Assembly (NCBI GenBank): GCA_964561025.1
Contig: CAZLNM010000010.1
Coordinates: 1-64,000 of the forward strand
DNA length: 64,000 nt
From: JAAZNF01 sp964561025
GTDB taxonomy: Bacteria; Myxococcota; B64-G9
Direction: 5' to 3'
Part shown: piece after piece, positions 42,505 to 51,607 of the stretch
Layout of the letters: the number at the start of each line of letters is the position of its first letter
How positions within the stretch are numbered: the stretch's first letter is position 1
Notes under the pieces: model-generated
The model's input: only the letters and a program-made list of their open reading frames with translations
Told to the model about the DNA's origin: nothing
Databases searched by the model: none
Position numbers and translations under genes: made by a program

Positions 42505-44351
42505 GACTCTACCAGCAGCTGCTGCTCTTCGTGGCCGTGGCCACCGTCATCCCTCTCGGGGTGGGGTTCTGGATCCTGCGCCACAACGAGAGCGCGCTCG
42601 AGCGGCGCTTGCTCGCCGAGCACCAGGAGTCCGCCGCGCGGCTGGCCGAGGCGCTGGGCCGGGAGCTGCGCGAGGTGTTCGATCGGGTGCAGCGCTCCAG
42701 CGAGTACGTATCCCTGGAGGGCATGTCGAGCGACGAGCTGGGTGGGTTGCTGGGGATCGTCTACAAACAGAGCGAGGACATCGCGCAGGTATGCCTGCTC
42801 GACGAGGAAGGAAGGGAGCTGGCCCCCGGCGTGTTTCTGGAGAGCCCGGAGCGCTTCCCCGAATACCGTGGGCGGACGGCGGTGCGCGCCGAGGAGCACC
42901 GCGAGTTCTTGGAGCGCTTGCCGTGGCGCCGCGCGCGTGAGGCCCCGGCGGGCAGCCTGGTGCTGGGCGCGGCGCGTCTGCTCTCCAACGCCGAGGTGGG
43001 GTTGTCCTTTGTGCTTCCTCTGGATGTGGGCGAACCGCCCAAACGCTGGTTGCTGGGCGTGGATCTCTCCCTGCGGCGACTCCACCGCCTGGCGGCCGAT
43101 CTGGGGGATACACGCGGTTTCGTGACAGCCCTGTTCGACGACGAGGGTCGTCTCCTGGCGGGCAGCGATCCTTCCCTGACGCCCCTGGCTCGCCCGGCCG
43201 GCTGGCCCGTATTGCACAGCCTCGCCACCACGGAGCGCGGAGCCTTCTTCGAGTCCGGCTCGATGTGGGCCTTCAGCCGCCTGCCCATCTTGGACTGGGG
43301 GGTGGCGCTGCGCGAGACCGCAGACCGGGCGCTGGCCGAGGTGCGGGCCACCCGGGGAGTCACGCTGGCCTGGACCGCGGCCACCATCCTGGGGCTGGTG
43401 GTGCTCGGTGGGTTGTTCACTCGGCGAATCAACAACAACCTGAAGCGCCTGTTGTGGGGCGCGCGAGAGATCTCCCGGGGAAACCTCGCAGCGCGAGTGA
43501 CGGTGGGGAGCTCCGACGAGCTGGCCGTGTTGGCGCAGTCTTTCAACCGCATGGGAGAGGACCTGCAGGCTTCCCGGGCAGAGATCGAAGGCTGGAACCG
43601 GGAGCTTACGCAGCGGGTGGAGGAGCGCACCCGAGAACTCGAACTGGCCCACCAGCGGTTGTTGGAGACGAGCAAGTTGGCGGCCATCGGCCAGCTCGGG
43701 GCGGGCGTGGCCCACGAGATCAACAACCCGCTGGTGGGGATCCTGGGCAACGTACAGCTTCTGCTGCTGAAGCCGAACCTGCCCGAGCCGCTGGTGGAAC
43801 CCCTACGCAAGATCGAGGCCGCGGCCCGGCGCTGCCGGGAGGTCATCGTCAACCTGCAGCACTTCTCCGAGGCAGAACCCGATCCCGAGCACGTCCCGTG
43901 CGACCTCAAAAAGGTGCTCTACGACGCCCACAGCTTGATCGAGCAACGCCTGCTGGCCTCGGGGATCGCCACCGAGTGGAATTTGAGCGAGAACGTGCCC
44001 CCGATCCTGGGTGACCACCGCCAGCTGATGCAGGTGTTCTTCAACCTGTTCTCCAACGCCAGGACCGCCATGGAGAAAGGCGGCAGCCTGTTCATCTCGC
44101 TCGATCGTCGGGCGGACGGCGAGATCGAGGTGCAGGTCCGCGACACCGGCAAGGGCATCGAGCCCGAGCACCTGAGCCGCATCTTCGAGCCGTTCTTCAC
44201 CACCAAGGACGAGTGGACGAACACGGGCCTGGGGCTGTCGGTGGCCTATCGCATCGTCACCGATCACGGCGGGCGGCTGGAGGTGGAGAGCCAGCCGGGG
44301 CGCGGCAGCCTGTTTCGGGTGGTGCTGCCGGCGGCGGGGGTCGCGCCATGA
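42501..44351 (+). CDS. Membrane sensor histidine kinase (dCache-HAMP-HisKA-HATPase)
   Basis: 616 residues. An N-terminal membrane helix (LLLFVAVATVIPLGVGFWIL) and a second at about 293-315 flank a periplasmic Cache-like sensor region of some 260 residues. HAMP (INNNLKRLLWGAREISRGNL) and a coiled coil lead to VAHEINNPL with phospho-acceptor His405. The HATPase has N, G1 and G2 boxes (SNARTAMEKGG, DTGKGIEP, GLGLSVAYRIV). ATGA overlap with the hybrid kinase and the FecR-like gene. It may feed the receivers of the upstream protein. Confidence 0.9.
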   Translation: MRLYQQLLLFVAVATVIPLGVGFWILRHNESALERRLLAEHQESAARLAEALGRELREVFDRVQRSSEYVSLEGMSSDELGGLLGIVYKQSEDIAQVCLLDEEGRELAPGVFLESPERFPEYRGRTAVRAEEHREFLERLPWRRAREAPAGSLVLGAARLLSNAEVGLSFVLPLDVGEPPKRWLLGVDLSLRRLHRLAADLGDTRGFVTALFDDEGRLLAGSDPSLTPLARPAGWPVLHSLATTERGAFFESGSMWAFSRLPILDWGVALRETADRALAEVRATRGVTLAWTAATILGLVVLGGLFTRRINNNLKRLLWGAREISRGNLAARVTVGSSDELAVLAQSFNRMGEDLQASRAEIEGWNRELTQRVEERTRELELAHQRLLETSKLAAIGQLGAGVAHEINNPLVGILGNVQLLLLKPNLPEPLVEPLRKIEAAARRCREVIVNLQHFSEAEPDPEHVPCDLKKVLYDAHSLIEQRLLASGIATEWNLSENVPPILGDHRQLMQVFFNLFSNARTAMEKGGSLFISLDRRADGEIEVQVRDTGKGIEPEHLSRIFEPFFTTKDEWTNTGLGLSVAYRIVTDHGGRLEVESQPGRGSLFRVVLPAAGVAP

Positions 44352-45337
44352 GGGGCCGCATCCTGTTCTTGCTCATCCTGCTCCTCCTGGTGGCGGCCGT
44401 GCCGGTGCTCTACTACCTGCTGTTCGAGTACAACCTCTCGGTGAGCAGCGCCACCGCGGGAAAACCGCTGCCGCCTTCCCGGCTGCGTCTTGCGGTAGAG
44501 TCGCACGATACCGTTCCCGCGCTGGCGCTCTCGCTCATCCAGGTGTCTGGCCCGGTCGAGGTGCAACGCGGCGAGGGCGCCTGGCAACCGGCCGAAGAGG
44601 GGATGGTGCTAGAGGCCGAGGACCGGGTGCGCACCGGCCCCGAGGGGAACGCGTTGCTCTCCATCCCGGGCGCCTTCTCGGTGGCGCTCGAGGCCGATTC
44701 GAACTTCACCGTCAAGACGCTCGCCGAACACATCTCGCGGTTTCGGCTGGAGGACGGCATGGTCTCGGCCAGCGTGCTAGACAACCCGCGCGCCCTGTTC
44801 GAGGTGAGCGCCTCCTCGGCCACCGCCCGGAGCCGGGGTGGGGACTTCCGCCTGGCCGTGAACCCGCGCGGCTTGGTGGCCCTGGGCGCCTCGCGCGGTT
44901 CGGTGGATCTTACGGCCGAGGGCAAGGTCGTCCGGGTGGACGCCGGGTACCAGGCGCGGGTCGAGAAGGGCAAGCCGCCCGAGGACCCCATCCGCATTCC
45001 GCGCAAGCTCTTGCTGCGCGTGCGCTGGCCAAAAGAACGGGATCTGGCCATGGCCCGTTTGACCGTCGCGGGCGAGACCGATCCGGCCGCGCGGGTCCGT
45101 GTCGACGGCCAGCGGGTGGAGGTGGACGAGCGGGGGCGTTTTGCCCACGTCATCTCCCTCAAGGAGGGGCGTAACCGGATCCGGGTGGAGTCCTGGGACG
45201 TGGGCGGGAACCGGCAGATCTCCGAGTCCCCCGCGTTCCGGGTGGACACCCGGCCCGAGGCCTTCCAGATCCACACCGATCCCGGGATGTGGCGCAAGAA
45301 GGAAAAGGACCCAGCCGAGAAGCCCAAGACCCCGTGA
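44348..45337 (+). CDS. FecR-like periplasmic protein
   Basis: 329 residues, ATGA overlap with the kinase gene. One N-terminal membrane helix (ILFLLILLLLVAAVPVLYYLL) anchors a periplasmic FecR-type beta domain at about 65-215 (RVRTGPEGNALLSIPG, VDAGYQARVEKGK). An Ig-like domain follows (about 235-310, DGQRVEVDERGRFAHVISLKEG), ending in a Lys-rich tail. FecR domains usually sit on anti-sigma proteins; here it is linked to a phosphorelay instead. Confidence 0.75.
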   Translation: MRGRILFLLILLLLVAAVPVLYYLLFEYNLSVSSATAGKPLPPSRLRLAVESHDTVPALALSLIQVSGPVEVQRGEGAWQPAEEGMVLEAEDRVRTGPEGNALLSIPGAFSVALEADSNFTVKTLAEHISRFRLEDGMVSASVLDNPRALFEVSASSATARSRGGDFRLAVNPRGLVALGASRGSVDLTAEGKVVRVDAGYQARVEKGKPPEDPIRIPRKLLLRVRWPKERDLAMARLTVAGETDPAARVRVDGQRVEVDERGRFAHVISLKEGRNRIRVESWDVGGNRQISESPAFRVDTRPEAFQIHTDPGMWRKKEKDPAEKPKTP

Positions 45338-45368
45338 GCGCGACCTCCACGCGCCTCCACGCGCCGCG

Positions 45369-45397
45369 TTGACAGCACTATCTGGGCGGCATAGACT
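45369..45397 (+). promoter_or_regulatory. Strong promoter giving a leaderless PilZ transcript
   Basis: TTGACA (45369-45374) and TAGACT (45392-45397) with a 17-bp spacer. Only 6 bp separate the -10 element from the ATG at 45404, and no ribosome site exists, so the transcript probably begins at or next to the start codon. Confidence 0.65.
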
Positions 45398-45403
45398 GCG
45401 CGC

Positions 45404-45739
45404 ATGGCGGACGGAGCCGAAAGACGCCAATACTCCCGCGCCCCGGTGGCGGTCATCGTGCGGGTGGAGACCGCCGGCCAGGGGCGTCACTATTACTCGA
45501 AGAACATCAGCCCGGGTGGGGTTTTTCTCCTGGCCGAGCAGCCCCTGGAGGCCGAAACCCGGGTGGACGTTGAGCTGTTCTTGCCCCTGGTGAAGTCCCC
45601 GGTCCGCGCCACGGGCGAGGTGGCCTGGGTCCAGCGCCAGGAGCCGTCGGGCTTCGCGGTCCGCTTCACCGACATCAGCGACGCGGCGCGCGAACTCATT
45701 CGCTGGGTGGTCGATCGGTACCTGGGGCGACGAGAGTGA
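45404..45739 (+). CDS. PilZ-domain protein (TIGR02266-like)
   Basis: 111 residues, a single domain. It has RRQYSRAPVAVIVRVE at the start, NISPGGVFLLAEQPLE in the middle and GEVAWVQRQEPSGFAVRFTDI, the pattern of the myxobacterial PilZ paralogue family. RRQYSR may supply the RxxxR c-di-GMP motif (R-x-x-S-R here, so only partly conserved). Cytosolic; a probable c-di-GMP effector. Its start codon lies at the likely transcription start, and no Shine-Dalgarno sequence is present. Confidence 0.85.
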   Translation: MADGAERRQYSRAPVAVIVRVETAGQGRHYYSKNISPGGVFLLAEQPLEAETRVDVELFLPLVKSPVRATGEVAWVQRQEPSGFAVRFTDISDAARELIRWVVDRYLGRRE

Positions 45740-45800
45740 GCCACCGGGCGTCGGGTCGAGTTGCCGTGGGCGATCTCACGGCCGGTCGCGCGTGAAACGG

Positions 45801-48704
45801 ATGGCGCGCATGAGGCGGGTTCGTCCAGCTTCTTCCCTTTGGCTCATTCTGCTGTGCAGCGTCCCGTGTCCGGTCCGCGCCGGCGCCTGGACCTGGCAGC
45901 ACCCCCTCCCTCACGGCCATGACCTGTACGGGGTGGCCATGCGAGCCGGGACGCGGGTCATGGTGGGCCAACAGGGAGCCGCGGCCTGGAGCGCGGACGC
46001 GGGCGAGAGCTGGGCCGTGGCCGACGTCCCCACGTCGTTCGATCTGCGCGCGGTGCAGTTCGTCGCCGACGACCGGCTGCTTGCGGTGGGCCGCTCCGGC
46101 ACCGTGCTGTCCTCCGCCGACGGTGGCCGGACCTGGCACCCCGAATCGGTGCCGGTCGCAACCGCGCTGACGGCGCTGTTCTTCGTCCATCCCCGCGCGG
46201 GGTGGGTGGTGGGCGACGAGGGGGTGATCCTGCACACCACGGACGGCGGCAAGAGCTTCCGCCAGCAAGCGGTGCCGTACGTGCGCAACTTCAAGGCCGT
46301 CTTTTTTCGCGATGCCATGGTCGGTGCGGTGGTGGGTGAGGGCGGAACGGTGCTGCTCACCAGCGATGGCGGCCGGACCTGGGCGGTGAAGAGCGGGGGC
46401 ACCTACTACACCTTGCGCGGCGTGCGGGTGCTGGACCAGACGCGCATGGTGGCGGTGGGAGACAACGGCACCGTGATCCTCACCGAGGACGGCAACAACT
46501 TCACGCGGCTCGATACCGTGGGCACCATCCGCAACCTCAACGCGCTGGCTCTTCCGGACGGCCTGCAGGGATGGGCGGTGGGCGATCAGGGGACCATCCT
46601 GCGCACCACCGACGGCGGGCACACCTGGGTCATCCAGACGAGCGGCGCCTCCGAGGATCTCATGGCCATCCAGGCCGCCGATGCGAATCAAGCCTGGGTG
46701 TGCGGCCGCTCGGGTGTCGTCCTTTCAACCGCGGACGGCGGCGCGACCTGGCAGCGTCGCTCCGGCGAGGCCTGGGCCTGGCTGCGCTCGATCTCCTTTG
46801 CCGATGCCGAATCGGGTTTCGCCGTGGGAGATTCCGGTCAAGTCCTCTCCAGCCGGGACGGCGGGCGGACCTGGGAGGCGCAAGCGGCGCCCACCTCGGC
46901 CCGGCTCTCGTCGGTGGCCGCGCTGGGAAACGGCGTCGCCGTGGCGGTGGGAGCTTCCGAGGCGGGCGGGGGCCGCATCCTGCGCACCGGGGACGGTGGC
47001 CAGACCTGGCAAGCGGTGGTGCAAGACGCTCCCTATAGCTTGTCTGGGGTGCGCTTTTCCGATGAGCAAAATGGTTTGGCCGTCGGGTACTCCGGCTATG
47101 TGCTGGCGACTTCGGACGGAGGTTTGAGTTGGCGCCCGGTCGAGTCGGGGACCTCGCAGGCGTTGCGCGACGTGGCCTTCGTGGAGGCGCAGCGCTTTGT
47201 CATCGTCGGGAACGGAGGGACGCTGCTCCTGACCCGCGACGGGGGGCGTACTTTTCAACGGCTCTCGTCCGGTACGAGCGAGGATCTGCTGTCGGTGAGC
47301 TTCACTCCCGCGGGCCGCGGCTGGGCTGCGGGCGCGCGAGGGGTGCTGCTGGGCTCCACGAACGGCGGGGAGAGTTGGCAGGCGGTCGCCTCCGGGGTAG
47401 ATCGCGATCTCCAGGTGGTGCGCATCTTCGGAGAGGAGGAAGCCTACGCCGCCGGTGCCCAGGGGACCTTGATCGGCACCCGCAACGGGGGCGGTACCTG
47501 GCGCAGGCTCGTCTCCCCGGCCGGCCTGGACTGGAGCGGAATGGCGTGGCTGGGGCCCGGCACGGGCGTGTTGGTCGGGGCCCGGGGCGCCATCCTGCGC
47601 ACCGAGAGCGGCGGCTGCGCGGCCGCCGATCCCTGCAACGGTGGTGACGACGACTGCGACGACAGTGTGGACGAGGATCCCGTCGTTCACACCTGCGGCT
47701 CGCTCTCCTGCGCCGCGGCGGCCCGGTGCGAGGGCGGACGAGAGATCTGCCCCCTGCCCAGCATCTTCGCCGAGATTTGCGACGGGCAGGACAACGACTG
47801 CAACGGGCTGATCGACGACGGAAGCAACCTGTGCGGCGGCGGGGGGCCTTGCCTGTGCGGGCGCTGCGCCGCCCCCTGCGTGGCCGGGGCCTGCACCGAG
47901 AGCGGCCGGGTGTGCCGGCTGGGGTTCTGCGTGGACCCCTGTTGCGGAGTGGCGTGTCCCGCTGGCCAGGTTTGCGTTGACGGCGCCTGCGCCGATCCCT
48001 GCCAGGTGAATCCGCCGCAGTGCCCGCCGGAGCAGGAGTGCCGCCTGGGCGAATGTCGCGTCCCGGACTGCGACTCACCGGAGCACGCTTGCCCCGCAGG
48101 CCAGGTGTGTGTGCTGGGCCAGTGCCAGGCGGATTCCTGCCTGGGGGTGTCGTGTCCGGCGGGCGAGTATTGCCGGCGTGGCGAGTGCCAGCCGCCCGCC
48201 TGCGGGGGTTGCCGCCGTGACGAGGTCTGTCTCGACGGCGAATGCCTGCGGGACGGGTGTGCCGCCCGGGCGTGCCTTCCGGGCCAGGTTTGCGTGGACA
48301 GCGAGTGCGTGGCCGATCCGTGTCAGGGCGTGGCATGCGACCGGGGTCGGGTCTGCCGCCTCGGGGAGTGTGTGTGGGACGAGTGCCGTGTTCTGAACTG
48401 CCCGGCCGGGAGCCGTTGCCAGGCGGGTTATTGCGAGGTGCCCGAGGAGCAGCGCGACGGGGGTCCCGACGGGGACGGAGCGGACGGAGCCTCCGACGGT
48501 TCGTTCGATGGCGCGGACCCCGATGGCGGTGACGACGGTGGCGGCGGTGGCGACAGCGGGCAGGATGGGGGAGGGGACACCGGCGCCGGATCCGGATCGT
48601 GCGGCTGCGCTGGCGGGGGATGGGCCGGGAGCCTGCTGGGCCTGTCGGCCCTGCTCGCGGCGCTGGCGATCCTACGGCGCCGCACGGGGCTCGGGCGAAT
48701 TTAG
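45801..48704 (+). CDS. MYXO-CTERM surface protein with Ycf48/BNR propeller and Cys-rich repeats
   Basis: 967 residues from the ATG at 45801; GTG 45792 and ATG 45810 are alternatives, none with a good ribosome site. After a signal peptide, about 600 residues hold some 14 repeats of the type TTDGGHTWVIQ and SRDGGRTWEAQ, which fold as BNR/Ycf48-like beta propellers. Two MopE-like metal-binding motifs (CNGGDDDCDDSVDED and CDGQDNDCNGLIDDG) and about eight Cys-rich CPAGQVCVxGxC units follow. An Asp/Gly linker ends in a MYXO-CTERM tail (CGCAGGG, hydrophobic helix, RRR). The tail directs sorting to the cell surface in this group. It could be an adhesin or receptor. Confidence 0.85.
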   Translation: MARMRRVRPASSLWLILLCSVPCPVRAGAWTWQHPLPHGHDLYGVAMRAGTRVMVGQQGAAAWSADAGESWAVADVPTSFDLRAVQFVADDRLLAVGRSGTVLSSADGGRTWHPESVPVATALTALFFVHPRAGWVVGDEGVILHTTDGGKSFRQQAVPYVRNFKAVFFRDAMVGAVVGEGGTVLLTSDGGRTWAVKSGGTYYTLRGVRVLDQTRMVAVGDNGTVILTEDGNNFTRLDTVGTIRNLNALALPDGLQGWAVGDQGTILRTTDGGHTWVIQTSGASEDLMAIQAADANQAWVCGRSGVVLSTADGGATWQRRSGEAWAWLRSISFADAESGFAVGDSGQVLSSRDGGRTWEAQAAPTSARLSSVAALGNGVAVAVGASEAGGGRILRTGDGGQTWQAVVQDAPYSLSGVRFSDEQNGLAVGYSGYVLATSDGGLSWRPVESGTSQALRDVAFVEAQRFVIVGNGGTLLLTRDGGRTFQRLSSGTSEDLLSVSFTPAGRGWAAGARGVLLGSTNGGESWQAVASGVDRDLQVVRIFGEEEAYAAGAQGTLIGTRNGGGTWRRLVSPAGLDWSGMAWLGPGTGVLVGARGAILRTESGGCAAADPCNGGDDDCDDSVDEDPVVHTCGSLSCAAAARCEGGREICPLPSIFAEICDGQDNDCNGLIDDGSNLCGGGGPCLCGRCAAPCVAGACTESGRVCRLGFCVDPCCGVACPAGQVCVDGACADPCQVNPPQCPPEQECRLGECRVPDCDSPEHACPAGQVCVLGQCQADSCLGVSCPAGEYCRRGECQPPACGGCRRDEVCLDGECLRDGCAARACLPGQVCVDSECVADPCQGVACDRGRVCRLGECVWDECRVLNCPAGSRCQAGYCEVPEEQRDGGPDGDGADGASDGSFDGADPDGGDDGGGGGDSGQDGGGDTGAGSGSCGCAGGGWAGSLLGLSALLAALAILRRRTGLGRI

Positions 48705-49222
48705 CGGCCGCCCTCCGCGCCCAGGCGCTTGAGCAGCTCCATGAAACCGTCGGGGGAGAAGAACAGGTAGTCGCAGTCGCCGAACGACACCACGTTGCCG
48801 TCGCGCAGGTACACCGGCTCGCCGGACTCGACCGCCTGGCCGTTCAGCAGCGTGCCGTTGGTGGAGCCGGCGTCGCCGAGCTGGTACGCCTTGCGCTGCT
48901 CGTCGAACAGGATGAAGGCGTGACGCTTGGAAACGGTGGAGTGGTCGATGTTGTACTCCCGCTCGCTGCCGCGGCCCACCAGCAGCTTGACGGTCGGCGA
49001 GCGGTCCTCCGGGGGCGCCAGCACGTGGTAGGACCGCATCTCCTGTCCCCCGCCGGCGATGCGCGAGCCCGCGCCGCGGTCGGCCATGCGGGTGTGGTAG
49101 CTGGAGAAACCGCGCGCGCCGTGCTTCTCGGGGTAGAGTAGGACGGGGTGGCGCAGACGGCCGCGCAACGCCGATTCGCCTTGCTGCTGTAACGCCTCGA
49201 GGTATTCTTGGACCGTATCCAT
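48701..49222 (-). CDS. FHA-domain protein
   Basis: 173 residues. ATG at 49222 with AAGGAG 8 bp upstream. The FHA domain occupies about residues 80-165 (VGRGSEREYNIDHSTVSKRH, STNGTLLNGQAV), with the Ser-x-x-His and Asn motifs that bind phospho-Thr. The N-terminal 80 residues are helical without a known domain. The stop codon overlaps the last 4 bases of the convergent MYXO-CTERM gene. Likely target of the window's Ser/Thr kinases. Confidence 0.85.
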   Translation of the reverse strand: MDTVQEYLEALQQQGESALRGRLRHPVLLYPEKHGARGFSSYHTRMADRGAGSRIAGGGQEMRSYHVLAPPEDRSPTVKLLVGRGSEREYNIDHSTVSKRHAFILFDEQRKAYQLGDAGSTNGTLLNGQAVESGEPVYLRDGNVVSFGDCDYLFFSPDGFMELLKRLGAEGGR

Positions 49223-49307
49223 TCCCGCGCTCCTTGGCGATACCGCCGGACCGAGCCTAGCGCACGCCAGCCCGCGGGGCAACAGGTTTTGCGCCGCACG
49301 GGTCCGT

Positions 49308-49853
49308 TCAAGGGGAGGTGTAGCTGATCTTCTTGATCTGGAAGTCCGCCGGGCCCTTCGGCCGTCGCACCGTGACCCGGTCACCGACGCGCTTTCCCAG
49401 CAGCGCCCGGGCCACGGGCGACTCGCAGGAGATAGCCTGCCTGCGCAGGTCGGACTCGTCCGGTCCCACGATGCGGTAGGTGACCTCCGCGCCGGCCTCG
49501 TCCTGGATGGTGACCCAGGCGCCGAAGAACACCCGATCCCCGTCGCTTCGTGGTGGCACCACCGTGAGCCGATCGAGCAGGCGGGACAGGTAGCGGATGC
49601 GCGCGTCGATCTCCCGCAGGCGTTTCTTGCCGTAGATGTACTCGGCGTTCTCGGAGCGGTCGCCCTCGGCCGCCGCCGCCGAGACCATGGCGGTCACCCG
49701 GGGGCGCTCGGTGTGCCAGAGGCGGTCGAGTTCCTGCTCCAGGCGCAGGAAGCCCTCCGGGGTGATGTGGCGCGGGCCGGACCCGGCGGGCAAGGCCTCG
49801 GCGTCGCCCGGCTCGTCGGTGAGGTCGTCTTCTCGGATGAAGGCCTTCGACAT
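49308..49853 (-). CDS. greB: Transcription elongation factor GreB
   Basis: 181 residues. An N-terminal coiled coil (about residues 30-100) contains EGDRSENAEYIYGKKRLREID, the GreB-type acidic tip, with Asp and Glu that coordinate the second Mg ion in the polymerase secondary channel. The C-terminal FKBP-like domain includes YRIVGPDESDLRRQAISCES and GKRVGDRVTV. It rescues backtracked RNA polymerase. GAGG lies before the ATG. The N-terminal 25 residues are an acidic extension beyond the usual GreB start. Confidence 0.9.
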   Translation of the reverse strand: MSKAFIREDDLTDEPGDAEALPAGSGPRHITPEGFLRLEQELDRLWHTERPRVTAMVSAAAAEGDRSENAEYIYGKKRLREIDARIRYLSRLLDRLTVVPPRSDGDRVFFGAWVTIQDEAGAEVTYRIVGPDESDLRRQAISCESPVARALLGKRVGDRVTVRRPKGPADFQIKKISYTSP

Positions 49854-49880
49854 GCGCGCCTCGCTTGCCTGGCTGCCCTC

Positions 49881-49910
49881 TTCCTAGCCCATGGTGGTAA
49901 AGCCTGTCAA
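49881..49910 (-). promoter_or_regulatory. Candidate greB promoter
   Basis: On the minus strand TTGACA (49910-49905) and TAGGAA (49886-49881) are 18 bp apart, in the 72-bp gap before greB. Confidence 0.5.
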
Positions 49911-49925
49911 TCGGCGCTCAGGCGC

Positions 49926-51470
49926 TCAGGCGCCGCGTCCGGCGCGGTCCGAGGAGGCGAAGGGCGTTGCGCGCTGGCACTCCTCCGCCAGGCGCCCCAG
50001 CCGGGTGGCGAGCTTCTGCTGCAAGGCGTCCTCCAGATAGCGGAAGCCCCAGTTGCCGCGGGAGGTGGCGGGGTTGTTCATGCGCGATTCGCTGCCGAGC
50101 CCCAGCACATCTTGCAGCGTCACGATGGCCAGCCGCGCGCGGCTCTGGAAGGCGAGCCGCATGAAGGCCCAGGGGACGTCGTTCTCTCCGCGCAGCCGGA
50201 TGCGCTGGGCGCGCAACGTCGCCTGCGCCTGCGCCCGCTCGGCCTCGGGCAGGGTGCGCCACCAGCCCAAGATGGTGTCGTTGTCGTGGGTGCCGGGGTA
50301 CACCACGCAATGGCCGTCCTCGGGGAAGTTCTCCGGCAGGAAGGGGCTCTTGGGGTCGTTCGAGAAGGCGAACTGCAACACCTTCATGCCGGGAAGATGG
50401 AAACGATCGCGCAGGGCGTACACTTCATCGGTGATGATACCGAGGTCCTCCGCGATGAAGGGCAGGTCTCCCAGCAGCTCCCGCAGGCGGGAGAAGAAGC
50501 GCTCCCCCGGCGCCTTGACCCAGCGCCCGTTCTTGGCCGTCGTCTCCGCGGCCGGGATCTCCCAGTAGGACTCGAAGGCGCGGAAGTGATCGATGCGGAT
50601 GAGATCGCAGGTGCGCAGCACGGTGCGTACCCGGTCGATCCAGAAGTCGAAGCCGCGCTCTTCCATCCGCTCCCAACGGTACAGCGGGTTGCCCCAGCGC
50701 TGGCCCTCGGGGCTGAAGTAGTCCGGCGGCACGCCACCCACCACGGTGGGATGGCCCGCCTCGTCGAGGAAGAACAGATCCTGGTTCGCCCACACCTCCG
50801 CCGACTGGTACGATACGAAGATGGGCACGTCCCCGATGATGCGGATCCCGCGCTCCGCCGCGTAGCGGCGCAGCGACTCCCACTGGAGGGAGAACAGCCA
50901 CTGGGTGAAGGCCTGGAAGCGGATCTCGGCAGCCAGCTCGCGCCGGGCCTCGGCCAATGCCGCCGGGTCGCGCCGCCGCAAGGGTTCGGGCCAGCGGTTC
51001 CAGCTTTGGCGCTGGTGCCGGAAGAACAACCCCATGAACAGCGCGTAGTCTTCGAGCCAGCGCGCCTCGCGCCGGGCGTACTCGTCCAGCTCGGCCTGCT
51101 CGCTGGGACGGGCCCGCGCCTCGAAGCCGGCGAAGGCGCGGCGCAACAGGTTCCACTTCCACTCCATCACCCGGGCAAAGTCCACCCGGTCCGCCGGGAA
51201 CGGCGGCGGGTCTTCCCGCGCCAGCCAGCCGCGCGCGAACAGATCCTCGGGGTCGATGAGGTAGGGGTTGCCGGCCCAGGCGGACACTCCCAGGTAGGGG
51301 CAGTCGCCGAAGCCGGTGGCGCCGAGCGGCAGCACCTGCCAGTAGCCGGCCCGCGCCCGGGCCAGCCAGTCCAGGAAGCGCCGCGCCTCCTTGCCCAGCA
51401 CGCCCATGCCCCAGGGGCCGGCCAGGCTGGTCGGGTGCAGCAACACGCCGAAGGTTCTCGCAAGCTCCAT
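49926..51470 (-). CDS. malQ: 4-alpha-glucanotransferase (amylomaltase)
   Basis: 514 residues, family GH77 length. ATG at 51470 chosen: GGAGG is 8 bp upstream; the GTG three codons earlier overlaps that site. Signatures include LPLGATGFGDCPYLGVSAWAG near the N-terminus, DLIRIDHFRAF (catalytic Asp nucleophile), FIAEDLGIIT (acid/base Glu) and YPGTHDNDTILGWW (stabilising Asp). It transfers glucan chains between maltodextrins in glycogen or maltodextrin metabolism in the cytosol. It stands alone on the minus strand, downstream of nothing related. Confidence 0.95.
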   Translation of the reverse strand: MELARTFGVLLHPTSLAGPWGMGVLGKEARRFLDWLARARAGYWQVLPLGATGFGDCPYLGVSAWAGNPYLIDPEDLFARGWLAREDPPPFPADRVDFARVMEWKWNLLRRAFAGFEARARPSEQAELDEYARREARWLEDYALFMGLFFRHQRQSWNRWPEPLRRRDPAALAEARRELAAEIRFQAFTQWLFSLQWESLRRYAAERGIRIIGDVPIFVSYQSAEVWANQDLFFLDEAGHPTVVGGVPPDYFSPEGQRWGNPLYRWERMEERGFDFWIDRVRTVLRTCDLIRIDHFRAFESYWEIPAAETTAKNGRWVKAPGERFFSRLRELLGDLPFIAEDLGIITDEVYALRDRFHLPGMKVLQFAFSNDPKSPFLPENFPEDGHCVVYPGTHDNDTILGWWRTLPEAERAQAQATLRAQRIRLRGENDVPWAFMRLAFQSRARLAIVTLQDVLGLGSESRMNNPATSRGNWGFRYLEDALQQKLATRLGRLAEECQRATPFASSDRAGRGA

Positions 51471-51549
51471 GTCCGCCACCTCCAGACGGCGCCCAACCTA
51501 CCCGAGGCGCGCCGCGGGTTCAACCGCTTTGTGAGCGGACGCGGGCTCG

Positions 51550-51578
51550 TTGAAAGAGGTCCCGAACTCTGCTAATAA
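51550..51578 (+). promoter_or_regulatory. Candidate promoter of the lipoprotein-thioredoxin-acyltransferase operon
   Basis: TTGAAA (51550-51555) and TAATAA (51573-51578) with a 17-bp spacer, 30 bp upstream of the GTG start at 51608. Confidence 0.55.
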
Positions 51579-51607
51579 CAGGCCAGGGTTCAGCAGGGAG
51601 GCGAGCG

